From Coriobacteriaceae bacterium (lineage in GTDB: Bacteria; Actinomycetota; Coriobacteriia; Coriobacteriales; Coriobacteriaceae), in contig DAJPFV010000001.1 of assembly GCA_025993015.1 (NCBI GenBank), positions 1 through 64,000 of the forward strand: a DNA stretch of 64,000 nucleotides, read 5' to 3'. Numbering within the stretch: the first letter of the stretch is position 1; each line of letters opens with the position of its first letter. The translations under genes and the position numbers were made by a program. Positions 1-8,432 of this stretch are shown in pieces. A model generated the notes under the pieces. It was not told the DNA's origin, searched no databases, and worked only from the letters and a program-made list of their open reading frames with translations.

Positions 1-821
1 AGCTTGAGTTTCTCGGCCACGGCCATGGCGATACCGCCCTTAGCCGTGCCGTCGAGCTTAGTCATGATAATACCGTCCAGGCCCAGCGCCTCGTTAAACT
101 CGAGCGCCTGGTTCAGACCGTTCTGGCCGGTGGCGGCATCGATCACGAGCACGACTGAGACGGGCATGGCGCCGGCGGCCATATTGGCGGCGCGCTTACG
201 CGTCACATTGACCACCTTGGCAAGCTCGCGCATGAGCTCGGGGCTCGTGTGCAGACGACCGGCAGTGTCGATAAGCACCAGGTCGCTGCCGCGCTTGTCG
301 GCCTCGTCGAGCACGTCGTAGCAAACACTTGCCGGGTCGGAGCCGCGGTCGCGCTTGATGACGGGGACGCCAGCGCGCTGGCCCCACACATCGAGCTGTT
401 CGATGGCGGCGGCGCGGAAGGTGTCGGCCGAACCGATCACCACGTTCTTGCCGCGGGCAGCCATGGCGCTCGCGATCTTACCGACCGTCGTGGTCTTGCC
501 GGCACCGTTAATGCCCACAAACAGCACGCAGCTCGGCGTATCGGCGAACGGATCGCGCTCGATGGGCACAAAGTGCTGTTCGAGCTGCTCGGCTAGGGCA
601 CGACGGAGCTGCGGAGCGGTCTTGAGGTTTTTCTTGGCGGCCGTCTCGCGCAGGTCATCGGACACCTTGATCGCGACCTCGGCACCCATGTCACCCATAA
701 CGAGGGTGTCCTCTAGGTCCTCCCAAAAATCTTCGTCGACCTCGCCGCCAAAGTAAAAGACCTCGTTGAGGGCCTCGCGGCTGCGCTCAAGTCCGCGCGA
801 GAGAGCATCGAAGAATCCCAT
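1..821 (-). CDS. ftsY: Signal recognition particle receptor FtsY (3' end outside window)
   Basis: SRP receptor GTPase that docks ribosome-SRP complexes at the membrane. The frame is open from an ATG at 821 to the window edge, about 273 codons. Residues 1-85 form a short helical N domain with no long acidic A domain. The G domain has the P-loop GINGAGKTTT near residue 103, DTAGRL near 185 and TKLD near 254. The last 30-40 residues lie outside the window. The start codon overlaps the smc stop by one base (TAATG), so the two genes are translationally coupled, as is common in Gram-positives. The reading was derived directly from the reverse strand. Confidence 0.95.
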   Translation of the reverse strand, partial: MGFFDALSRGLERSREALNEVFYFGGEVDEDFWEDLEDTLVMGDMGAEVAIKVSDDLRETAAKKNLKTAPQLRRALAEQLEQHFVPIERDPFADTPSCVLFVGINGAGKTTTVGKIASAMAARGKNVVIGSADTFRAAAIEQLDVWGQRAGVPVIKRDRGSDPASVCYDVLDEADKRGSDLVLIDTAGRLHTSPELMRELAKVVNVTRKRAANMAAGAMPVSVVLVIDAATGQNGLNQALEFNEALGLDGIIMTKLDGTAKGGIAMAVAEKLK

Positions 822-3800
822 TATGCATTCACGACCTTTCCGGTTTCGCGATCGAGTTTTTGCGAGACGACGCGACTGACGCCGTCGGCTTGCATCGAGA
901 CGCCGTAGAGGACGTCAGCATCCTCCATAGTACGGCGCTGATGCGAGATAACCAAGAGCTGCGTATCGGAACGCAACACATCGAGCGCGCCGATGAGCTT
1001 GGACAGGTTGGCGTCATCAAGCGCCGCCTCGACCTCGTCCAGCACATAGAACGGCACCGTGCGCGTGCGATACACGGCAAAGAGCAGGGCGAGCGCCGTC
1101 AGACTCTTCTCGCCGCCCGACATGAGCATCATCTTGGTGATGCGCTTGCCGCGCGGCTGCGCCACGACCTCGATACCCGTATCAGCCGGGTGCTCGGGGC
1201 CGGTCATCTCCAGATGCGCCTGTCCACCCGGGAACAGCATGGCGAAGATCTCGCGGAAGTTCGCGTCGACCTTCTCAAACGTCACCAGGAAGGCCTTCCG
1301 CATCTTGCGATCAATGGCCACCGTGATCTTGGTGAGCGCCTTGCGCGCGCTCTCCAGATCGGCCAGCTGCTCCTCGATGTAGTCGGCGCGGCGCTTGAGC
1401 TGCTCGTACTCCTCCATGGCAACTTGGTTAACGGAACCAAGGTTGTTGATCTGGCGCACAAGCTGGTTGAGCTCGCGCTCGGCGGCGTCGCGGTCGGTGG
1501 GCGCGGGAAGCATGAGCGCTTCCTCGAGTACCGTGGTGCCATCGGCGGTGATGGCCTTGATGGCCGCCTCCACCTGCACCTCGAGCTTGCCGCGTGCGAC
1601 CTTGAACTCGTTTTGCGTGGCAGAGGCGGTATCGACTCGCTCCTTAGCGCGGGCAACCTCTGCCTTGGCATCCTCGATGGTCTTCTTGAGCGAAGCGGAG
1701 TCCGCCTCCTCCAGAGAGGCCTGGTCACGCAGGCGCGCTGCCCAATCCGACGCGCGTTCCAACAGGGCAGAATAGCGTTCGTGCATGGGATCGACGCGCA
1801 GGCGCAGCAGCTCGAGCGAGCGCGAGGCCTGGCGTGTTCCGCGGATACGACGGTCGATGCCCTCAAGACGATGCTCAAGGTCGGGCACGCGGCCCTTCAG
1901 CGAACGCAGGCGTTCGCTCGTCTGGGCTAGGCGAACCTTGGCGTCGGCGAGCTTGCCGGCAGCCTCGGAATCGTCACGGCGAACGCGGTCGAGTTCGTCG
2001 TTGGCCTCGGAAATCTGCAAGCCCAGATCGCTTGCCTGCGCGCGGGCCTCGTCACGCGAACGGGTGAGCTCGTCAACGCGCGGGCGCGCAGCGCGAACGG
2101 CTTCGGAGGCCTGCTCGCGGCGCTTGGAGATGCGCACGCGCTCGACCTCGGCATTGTTGGCGCTTTGCTCCAAGCGGCCGATCTCGGAAAGCAGCGAGCG
2201 GCGCTCGCCCTCAAGACGGGCGATCTCACCGGCGGCATCGCCCTCGGCGGCACGGGCCTCCTCGACGGCAACGTTGGCCTCGACGACTTGGTCCGAAGCA
2301 TGCTCAAAGATGGCAGCCAGATCGGGTTCCAGGCCCTCGAGCTCACGGATGCGGCGCTTGCGCTCCAAGGCACCCAAAGCCTCGCCGGCATCAAGCCCCA
2401 CACGCACCAGGCCGCCGCAGGCGACGCGGGCGCCATCGGGGGTCACGTAAGTCACGCCGTCAACGACCGGCGCCGAAAGCGCGGCAGAAAGATCGTCCAC
2501 CACGTAATAGCCGCCGAGCAGCGCCTCGACGACGGGTCCGTAGCCTGCGCGCACGGACAGACGATCAACCAGGCGGGTACCGGCAGCGCCCTCAGCGGCG
2601 GTAGAGCCGCTCACGCCGCGCGCCACCAGCAATGCCTCGCCCGAGGCCTTCTTTTGGTCCAGAGCCGCACGACCGGCACGCTCAAGCGTGGCGGCGTCAT
2701 CAAACAGCAGCGCATCGATATCGCCGGCGAGCAATTGCTCAACCAGGCCCTCAAGCTCGCGCGGGGCCTCCAGCACGTCGCCCAGACGACCCAAGACATC
2801 GTCGCCCAGCGCACCCACCAGACGGCTCACGAGCGGCGAGCTGTCGGCCATGCGGGCATCGAGTTTCTTTTGGCTGGCAAGCTCCGAGCGCACCTCGGAC
2901 AGCTTGTTGCGCGCCTCACTCTCACGATTACGCAAGTCCTTCAGGGCTGCACGGGCGACCTCGGTGGCCTCACGCGCATCGGCCTGGGCCTGGCGCGCTT
3001 CCTCAAGAGCGCCTTCAAGCTCCTCGGCGCGGTCACGACGGCTCTCGAGCGAGGCCATGACCTCCTCGAGCTGCTCGTCAATCTGCTCCAGGCGCAAGGC
3101 ATACATGTTGTCCTCGACCTCGGCATTGCTCAGCGAGTCCTTCACCTTGGCGAGCTCGAGCGCGGCGTTATCGGCTACGCGCTGAACATCGCGATGCTCA
3201 CGCGTAAGCTGCGAAATCTGATTGTCGAGCGCCACGCGCCGCTCGTGGAGCTCAGCGGCGGCAGGACCAGCGGCGTCAACGTCCTCCTGGGCCTGCATAT
3301 GCGCACCGGTCACTTCCTCAAGCTGCGCACGCGCGTCCTCAAGCTCCTCGACCACGCGACGACGCTGATGCTCGGAGCTCGAAATCTGCCCGCGCATATC
3401 AGACAGGCGCGACACCATGTTGTGACCCTTTTCCTCGAGCAGGCGCATGTCGGAGTTAATGCGGCCGACCACATCTTGCATATGGCGGCGCTGCTCGCCC
3501 AGGTCGCCCACAAACAAGCCTTTTTCCTCGAGCATAACCTGGAGCTTCTCGAGCTCGCGCTCCTTTTCGCCCATGCGGTACTGCGCAAGCTCCAGCTCGG
3601 CGGCACCTTCCTTGGAGCGGCTCTCCAGATCGTTCCACTGCGACTGCAGCGAACGCAGCTCGTCGACGGCCAGCATCTGCGTAAGCTCGTTCGCGCGAGA
3701 GGACAGCTCTTTGTACTTGCGTGCGCGATCGACCTGACGCTCCAGCGGTCGCAGCTGACGGGCGATTTCCTTATTGATGTCGCGGGCACGCGTCAGGTGC

Positions 3801-4357
3801 TCGTCCATCGACTTAATCTTTTTGAGCGCGCGCTCCTTGCGGCGCTTGTGCTTGGAGATGCCGGCGGCCTCCTCGATGAGGGCGCGACGCTCCTCGGGGC
3901 GGCTCTGCAAAATGGCGTCGAGCTTGCCCTGGCTGATGATGGAATGCGTATCCTTGCCCAGGCCCGAATCGTGCAGGATGTCCTGAATGTCCATCAGGCG
4001 GCACGGACTCGAGTTGATAAGGTACTCGCTTTCGCCCGAGCGATACATACGACGGGTGATGGCAACCTCGTCAAAATCGACGGGCAGCATATGGTCCGAG
4101 TTATCGAGCACCAGCGTGACCTCGGCGACACCCACCGGCTTGCGAGCCGACGAGCCCGAGAAGATGACATCCTCCATGGCCTGGCCGCGCAGCTGCTTGG
4201 CGCTCTGCTCGCCCAGAACCCACAGGATGGAGTCAGAGATGTTCGATTTTCCCGAGCCGTTGGGACCGACGATGACGGTCAGGCCCGGCTCAAACGTCAT
4301 ATGGGCGCGGTCGGCAAACGACTTGAACCCTTTGAGCGTGAGGGACTTGAGATACAC
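821..4357 (-). CDS. smc: Chromosome segregation protein SMC
   Basis: Condensin ATPase of 1178 residues, the normal size. It has an N-terminal Walker A, GPNGSGKSNISDS (31-43), a first coiled coil, a hinge at roughly 510-660, a second coiled coil, then the ABC signature LMSGGEKSLTALAL and Walker B YVLDEVEAALDD near the C terminus. The start is a GTG at 4357. The gene sits just after rnc (10-base gap) and runs into ftsY, which gives the rnc-smc-ftsY order seen in many Firmicutes and Actinobacteria. No scpA or scpB is in this window. Confidence 0.97.
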   Translation of the reverse strand: MYLKSLTLKGFKSFADRAHMTFEPGLTVIVGPNGSGKSNISDSILWVLGEQSAKQLRGQAMEDVIFSGSSARKPVGVAEVTLVLDNSDHMLPVDFDEVAITRRMYRSGESEYLINSSPCRLMDIQDILHDSGLGKDTHSIISQGKLDAILQSRPEERRALIEEAAGISKHKRRKERALKKIKSMDEHLTRARDINKEIARQLRPLERQVDRARKYKELSSRANELTQMLAVDELRSLQSQWNDLESRSKEGAAELELAQYRMGEKERELEKLQVMLEEKGLFVGDLGEQRRHMQDVVGRINSDMRLLEEKGHNMVSRLSDMRGQISSSEHQRRRVVEELEDARAQLEEVTGAHMQAQEDVDAAGPAAAELHERRVALDNQISQLTREHRDVQRVADNAALELAKVKDSLSNAEVEDNMYALRLEQIDEQLEEVMASLESRRDRAEELEGALEEARQAQADAREATEVARAALKDLRNRESEARNKLSEVRSELASQKKLDARMADSSPLVSRLVGALGDDVLGRLGDVLEAPRELEGLVEQLLAGDIDALLFDDAATLERAGRAALDQKKASGEALLVARGVSGSTAAEGAAGTRLVDRLSVRAGYGPVVEALLGGYYVVDDLSAALSAPVVDGVTYVTPDGARVACGGLVRVGLDAGEALGALERKRRIRELEGLEPDLAAIFEHASDQVVEANVAVEEARAAEGDAAGEIARLEGERRSLLSEIGRLEQSANNAEVERVRISKRREQASEAVRAARPRVDELTRSRDEARAQASDLGLQISEANDELDRVRRDDSEAAGKLADAKVRLAQTSERLRSLKGRVPDLEHRLEGIDRRIRGTRQASRSLELLRLRVDPMHERYSALLERASDWAARLRDQASLEEADSASLKKTIEDAKAEVARAKERVDTASATQNEFKVARGKLEVQVEAAIKAITADGTTVLEEALMLPAPTDRDAAERELNQLVRQINNLGSVNQVAMEEYEQLKRRADYIEEQLADLESARKALTKITVAIDRKMRKAFLVTFEKVDANFREIFAMLFPGGQAHLEMTGPEHPADTGIEVVAQPRGKRITKMMLMSGGEKSLTALALLFAVYRTRTVPFYVLDEVEAALDDANLSKLIGALDVLRSDTQLLVISHQRRTMEDADVLYGVSMQADGVSRVVSQKLDRETGKVVNA

Positions 4358-4367
4358 GGTTCCTCGC

Positions 4368-5093
4368 TTACACGTGCTTCTTGTTCAGAATCACGCCGTT
4401 GGTGGTGTAACCCATGCGGTCGAGCGCTTCGAGCGCGGCGGCTCCCTCGGCTTCCTTCTTTGAGGAGCCGGAGCCGCGACCCTGACGAATACCATCGATC
4501 AACACCACGGCGGTAAAGGTGGGCGCATGCGCCGGGCCCTCGGAGCCAACGAGCTTATACGCTGGGGGCTCGTGACCGTCGGCCTGCACGCACTCCTGCA
4601 AAAACGACTTGGGGTTCGCAGGATGCTCGGCACGCTCGGAAGCCAAATGCGGCTTAAGCGTACGGTGAATGAACTCCGCCGCCGCATCCCAGCCGGCATC
4701 CAGGTACAGCGCACCCACGAGCGACTCATAGACGTTCTCGAGGGCCGAATGCAGGCCGCGCGCACCAGTACCGGTCTCAGAGGCACCAAAGATGATGATG
4801 TCGTCGATGCCCAGCTCGTGAGAAACCTCGGACAGCGTAGCGCCCGAGACAAGCGACACCTTCAGGCGCGTGAGCTTGCCCTCGTCAAACTCCGGATAGG
4901 ACTCAAACAGGGAGCGTGCGACCACAGCGCCCAAAATGGAATCGCCCAAGAACTCAAGGCGCTCATAGCTGGCAGAAACCGGCTGTCCCTCGACTGCCGA
5001 GGGATGCGTAAGGGCCGCGCGCAGCAGCACCTTATTGTTGAACTCGTGGCCCAGGATTTCCTGGGCGCGCGTAAGTCGGTCGGATAAAGCCAA
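4368..5093 (-). CDS. rnc: Ribonuclease III
   Basis: Double-strand-specific RNase of 241 residues for rRNA and mRNA processing. The RNase III signature ERLEFLGDSILG lies near residue 44, with the second catalytic acidic cluster at ENVYESLVGALYLD. A C-terminal double-stranded RNA binding domain follows (about 160-230), ending with the basic GSGSSKKEAEGAAA helix. The start is a TTG, 3 bases after the acpP stop, with a GGAGG upstream that overlaps the acpP end. The gene is coupled to acpP and smc. Confidence 0.96.
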   Translation of the reverse strand: MALSDRLTRAQEILGHEFNNKVLLRAALTHPSAVEGQPVSASYERLEFLGDSILGAVVARSLFESYPEFDEGKLTRLKVSLVSGATLSEVSHELGIDDIIIFGASETGTGARGLHSALENVYESLVGALYLDAGWDAAAEFIHRTLKPHLASERAEHPANPKSFLQECVQADGHEPPAYKLVGSEGPAHAPTFTAVVLIDGIRQGRGSGSSKKEAEGAAALEALDRMGYTTNGVILNKKHV

Positions 5094-5096
5094 GAC

Positions 5097-5339
5097 TTAG
5101 GCCTCCTTGGCAGCTTCGATAGCGTCGACGGCGTCGGCGACAGAGTTGAGCGAGAGCAGGGTCTCGTCATCGATCTCGAGGTTGAACTCGTCCTCGATAG
5201 CCGTAACCAGCTGCAGGCGCTCGAGCGAGTTGGCATCGAGGTCGTCAAAGGTGGTCTCCTCGCTAATTTCGGCAACATCGACGCCCAGAACGTCAGCAGC
5301 GACCTCGGCGATCTTGTCGAAGATTTCGGAGCGGTCCAT
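5097..5339 (-). CDS. acpP: Acyl carrier protein
   Basis: Eighty-residue acidic acyl carrier protein for fatty acid synthesis. The start is the ATG at 5339 (MDRSEIFDK) behind a GAGAGGAAG ribosome site; a longer upstream frame has no support. The phosphopantetheine serine is Ser38 in LDANSLERLQLV. The residue before it is Asn rather than the Asp of the usual DSL motif; the serine and helix II are otherwise normal. It follows plsX and precedes rnc, a standard arrangement. A 20-base perfect palindrome lies in its leader. Confidence 0.93.
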   Translation of the reverse strand: MDRSEIFDKIAEVAADVLGVDVAEISEETTFDDLDANSLERLQLVTAIEDEFNLEIDDETLLSLNSVADAVDAIEAAKEA

Positions 5340-5376
5340 AGCGCTTCCTCTCATAGTGCATGAATACCAAAAGAAT

Positions 5377-5396
5377 GGTACCGCCCGGGCGGTACC
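5377..5396. promoter_or_regulatory. 20-bp perfect palindrome upstream of acpP
   Basis: GGTACCGCCCGGGCGGTACC is a perfect palindrome 38 bases upstream of the acpP start, between plsX and acpP. It could be an operator for a dimeric regulator. As RNA it could fold as an 8-bp stem with a CCGG loop and act as a weak terminator or stability element after plsX; the minus strand continues ATTCTTTTGG. Which of these it is cannot be decided from the sequence. Confidence 0.5.
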
Positions 5397-5463
5397 AAGA
5401 CACGGTTCTGATTCTACCCCACGGCGTGCACCGCGAAGCACATAACAGCGCTCTAACTCGCTC

Positions 5464-6483
5464 TTATAAAACGATACCATCCATAGAGTTGGCGACATTC
5501 TCGACCAGCCCGGCGCGCACGGCTTCGGCCGCCGCGAGCGTACCGTTTTTGACAGCCTCGACTGAGGTGGCACCATGGCCGATCAGGACCACGCCGCGCA
5601 GGCCCAGAAGAATCGCGCCGCCCTTGGCGTCGCCAGAGAGCTTGGCCTTAATCTCGCGCATCTGCTTTTTAATGAGCAGCGCGGCGATCTTGGTGCCGAG
5701 CGAGGCCATAAAGGCGCCCTTGAGCTCCTGCAGCAAAAACTTGGCAGCGCCCTCAGTGGCCTTGAGCGCAATATTGCCCGACATGCCATCGGCAACGATG
5801 ACATCGAAGTTACCTGAGGTGAGGTCGGTGCCCTCGCAGTTACCAACAAAGCCGGGAACGGCGGCCTTCATAGCAGGGAAACAGGCCTTGGTAAAGTTGG
5901 AGCCCTTCTCGTCCTCGGTGCCGTTGGCGAGCAGGCCCACGCGAGGATGCTCGATGCCCAGGACGACGCGGGCATAGGCGCTGCCCATCTGGGCAAAACG
6001 CACCATATCGTCAACCTCGACATCGGGGTTGGCACCCATGTCGCACAGCACCGTCAGACCGCCGGCGCGATTGGGCAGTGCATTGGTCAGACAGGGGCGC
6101 ACCGGCTGCTTCTTGCCTTCGGCCTGATACCTAAACGGCGTCACGTAGGCGGTGGCAGCGGCGGTCATGGCACCGGTCGAGCCGGCGGAGAAGAACGCAT
6201 CCGCGTTGCCCTTCTTAATGGCGCGGCAAGAAAGCACGATCGACGACTTACGCTTGGTCATCACGGCGCGAATGGGATCGTCATCCATGGCGATAACGTC
6301 AGGTGCCTCAAGGGCCTCAACACGTGCATGGGAAGCTGCAAAGGGATTGACGATTTCGGCGGGGCCAGCTGCCAAGACCTCGATATCGGGATCGGCGGCA
6401 AGCGCAGCCTCGATACCATCGAGAACAACCTGAGGTTTCTCGTCTCCGCCCACAACGTCTACACAAACGCGAACGTTACTCAT
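5464..6483 (-). CDS. plsX: Phosphate acyltransferase PlsX
   Basis: Makes acyl-phosphate from acyl-ACP, the first step of phospholipid synthesis in the PlsX/PlsY pathway; peripheral membrane enzyme of 339 residues. Family blocks seen: VCVDVVGGDEKP at the N terminus, AFFSAGSTGAM, VLCDMGANPDV, GLLANGTEDEKG and VADGMSGNIALKATEG. The ATG at 6483 was chosen over the one at 6489 because AAGGAG sits 7 bases before the former and only 1 base before the latter. An intrinsic terminator lies between rpmF and this gene, so it may have its own promoter or depend on read-through. Confidence 0.95.
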   Translation of the reverse strand: MSNVRVCVDVVGGDEKPQVVLDGIEAALAADPDIEVLAAGPAEIVNPFAASHARVEALEAPDVIAMDDDPIRAVMTKRKSSIVLSCRAIKKGNADAFFSAGSTGAMTAAATAYVTPFRYQAEGKKQPVRPCLTNALPNRAGGLTVLCDMGANPDVEVDDMVRFAQMGSAYARVVLGIEHPRVGLLANGTEDEKGSNFTKACFPAMKAAVPGFVGNCEGTDLTSGNFDVIVADGMSGNIALKATEGAAKFLLQELKGAFMASLGTKIAALLIKKQMREIKAKLSGDAKGGAILLGLRGVVLIGHGATSVEAVKNGTLAAAEAVRAGLVENVANSMDGIVL

Positions 6484-6500
6484 ATACATGCTCCTTATAC

Positions 6501-6531
6501 AAAAATGGCCGACTCACTGAGCCGGCCATTG
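6501..6531 (-). terminator. Intrinsic terminator between rpmF and plsX
   Basis: On the minus strand a stem of about 12 bp (ATGGCCGGCTCA against TGAGTCGGCCAT, one mismatch) is followed by TTTTTG. It stands directly before the plsX ribosome site, so it ends the DUF177-rpmF transcript or attenuates plsX. Confidence 0.75.
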
Positions 6532-6570
6532 TGGTTCCATTTGGAACGGCATCGCATCCAGAGTATACCG

Positions 6571-6750
6571 TTACTCGGTAACGATAACCTCGCGGTCCTT
6601 GTAGAAACCGCAGCTGGGGCACACGTGGTGCGGAAGCTTGACAGCGCCGCAACGGGGGCACGTGGACTGAGCCGCAGCCGAGATCTTCATGTTGGCGGAA
6701 CGACGGGTGTGAGTGCGGATACGACCCTGCTTTTGTTTAGGTACGGGCAT
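6571..6750 (-). CDS. rpmF: 50S ribosomal protein L32
   Basis: Fifty-nine residues starting MPVPKQKQGRIRTHTRRS, the classic L32 N terminus (a more usual form is MAVPKRKxSK). A zinc ribbon follows: CPRCG at 31-35 and CPSCG at 44-48, so this is the zinc-binding (C+) form. It starts at the ATG at 6750 behind GAAGGTC. It lies downstream of the DUF177 gene, the conserved yceD-rpmF pairing. The reading was derived directly from the reverse strand. Confidence 0.95.
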   Translation of the reverse strand: MPVPKQKQGRIRTHTRRSANMKISAAAQSTCPRCGAVKLPHHVCPSCGFYKDREVIVTE

Positions 6751-6814
6751 AGTGACCTTCCTTATGAACTATCCAGTGTGGCGATTACGCGCAAGTAGCG
6801 ATACTACCACAGTT

Positions 6815-7369
6815 TTACTCATCGAGCTTGAGATTCTTCAATGCTGCAAATGGATTTTCCGTGGCAGCGGCCCATTCTGCCTCTGCCTGGGCGGCGCAAT
6901 CGCATTGCTCGACGTTGAGATTGCAACCGCAGGTGGGGCACAGACCACGGCAATCGGGCTTGCAGAGCACCACAAACGGCGTGTCCATAACGACCGCGTC
7001 ATTGATGGGCTCACCCAGATCGACGATGCGGTCCTCACCCAGGAGCTCGTAGCCGTCCTCGTAGGCCTCGGGATCCTCGGGCTCCTCAAAGAGGTAGAAC
7101 TCCTCGATCTCTCCGGCGATATCAAACGAGGCGGGCTCCAGGCAACGGTCGCACTCACCGGTGGCGTGCGCGCGGACCATGCCCGTGAGCAAGACACCGG
7201 TACCGGCATTGGTAAAGACAACGTCGTAGTCGATGCCGTCCTGTAGCTGGTACTCCTTCTCGCCCACCGTGTAGGTGGCGACATCGACCTTACCGGTCAG
7301 CGGAAACGAATCTCCAGGAAACTCGAGCTGCTCGGAAAGATCGACGGTAACGCTCGGGAACTCAGCCAT
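6815..7369 (-). CDS. DUF177 (YceD-family) protein
   Basis: 184 residues of the DUF177/YceD family, which is linked to 23S rRNA and L32 accumulation in other organisms. The central motif GECDRCLEPASFDI is the family hallmark. A second cysteine cluster near the C terminus, CKPDCRGLCPTCGCNLNVEQC, is probably a metal site. The start is the ATG at 7369, sharing one base with the upstream stop (TAATG). The pairing with rpmF supports a ribosome assembly role; the biochemical activity is not established here. Confidence 0.88.
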   Translation of the reverse strand: MAEFPSVTVDLSEQLEFPGDSFPLTGKVDVATYTVGEKEYQLQDGIDYDVVFTNAGTGVLLTGMVRAHATGECDRCLEPASFDIAGEIEEFYLFEEPEDPEAYEDGYELLGEDRIVDLGEPINDAVVMDTPFVVLCKPDCRGLCPTCGCNLNVEQCDCAAQAEAEWAAATENPFAALKNLKLDE

Positions 7370-7866
7370 TACCACTGACCATTCTGCTGGGCGGCACCCT
7401 CGTTGAGCTGCTGACGGCAACGGGTAACGGTGCCGGTCAGGCTCTTGAGGTTCTCCTCCAGGTGCGTAAAGACCTGCTCTGCGTAGTCCTCGGCAGCATA
7501 ACGCGTCTCGCGCTCGTACTGCTGGGCACGATCGCGGATGTCGTCGGCCTGCTGCTGCGCAAGGCGGACGATCTCCTGCTCACCGGCAATGGTGAGGGCC
7601 TGCTGCTGAGCATCGGCGATGATGGAATCGGCCTGAGCGGCGGCGGAAGCCATAAGCTCCTCGCGCTCCTTAAGGATACGGCGGGACTTCTGCCACTCCT
7701 CGGGATAGCTCATGCGGATCTCGTCGAGGATGTTGAAGAACACGTCGGCGTCGATGACCTTGAACTGAGCGTTCTTGCCGAAAGGCGGCTTGGCTTCCTC
7801 GATCAGCCCTTCGAGCTCATCGACCAAGCTGACGATCCTATCGCCAGGAAAATTCTCGCCCGGCAT
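7369..7866 (-). CDS. Coiled-coil protein, DivIVA/AtpF-like
   Basis: 165 residues, mostly helical. Residues 1-60 look folded (GDRIVSLVDELEGLIEEAK, then DADVFFNILDEIRMSYPEEW). Residues 60-150 form a long Ala/Gln/Glu-rich coiled coil (EELMASAAAQADSIIADAQQ). This resembles DivIVA-like cell-division proteins and ATP synthase b-type stalks, but no family-defining motif is seen and the function is unknown. The ATG at 7866 has AAAGGAG 6 bases upstream. It lies between coaD and the DUF177 gene and is coupled to the latter. Confidence 0.75.
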   Translation of the reverse strand: MPGENFPGDRIVSLVDELEGLIEEAKPPFGKNAQFKVIDADVFFNILDEIRMSYPEEWQKSRRILKEREELMASAAAQADSIIADAQQQALTIAGEQEIVRLAQQQADDIRDRAQQYERETRYAAEDYAEQVFTHLEENLKSLTGTVTRCRQQLNEGAAQQNGQW

Positions 7867-7934
7867 CCGGTCTCCTTTCATAGGTAACATATCATCGTGC
7901 TAGTTTACCACATGCCACCAGGCAATAAGAAACG

Positions 7935-8432
7935 TCACGAAAAGCGATGTTTGAGCGCTTCGACCACGTTGGACGGGACAAACGTCGATACATCGCTGCC
8001 GAGCGAGGCGATCTGGCGAACAACCGAGCTCGAGATATAGCCGTACTGCGGCGCACTCATGACAAAGATGGACTCCAGCTCGCTATCCAGGCGATAGTTA
8101 AGGTCGGCCTGCTGCAGCTCATATTCAAAGTCGGTCATGGCGCGCAGGCCCTTGACCACGGCCCCCGCCCCCTGCTCGCGAGCGAAGTCGACCAAGAGGC
8201 CGGTAAAGGGCAGGACCTCGACGCCGTCGATATCACCGAGCGCCTCGCGGGCCAGCGCCACGCGCTCATCGAGCATAAACGTGGTGCCCACGCCGTTTTT
8301 ACCCTGCGACTCGGCAACAGCGACGATCACGCTGGGAAAGATGCGGCGGGCGCGGCGAATCACATCGATATGGCCAAACGTGATGGGATCGAAGGTGCCC
8401 GGGACGATCACGCGGTTGATGGTGTCATTCAT
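7935..8432 (-). CDS. coaD: Phosphopantetheine adenylyltransferase
   Basis: Penultimate step of coenzyme A synthesis (4'-phosphopantetheine + ATP to dephospho-CoA); 165 residues, the normal length. The nucleotidyltransferase signature PGTFDPITFGHIDVI is at 11-25. GLRAMTDFEYELQ and the SSSVVRQIASLG block match the family. The start is the ATG at 8432, which overlaps the end of rsmD by 8 bases; the rsmD-coaD pair is widely conserved. Confidence 0.95.
   Translation of the reverse strand: MNDTINRVIVPGTFDPITFGHIDVIRRARRIFPSVIVAVAESQGKNGVGTTFMLDERVALAREALGDIDGVEVLPFTGLLVDFAREQGAGAVVKGLRAMTDFEYELQQADLNYRLDSELESIFVMSAPQYGYISSSVVRQIASLGSDVSTFVPSNVVEALKHRFS

Noticed and set aside
2165..4516. 783-codon open frame on the plus strand opposite smc
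   Set aside because: The minus strand encodes a complete SMC with all motifs; the plus-strand translation has no family pattern and arises from GC-rich codon bias.
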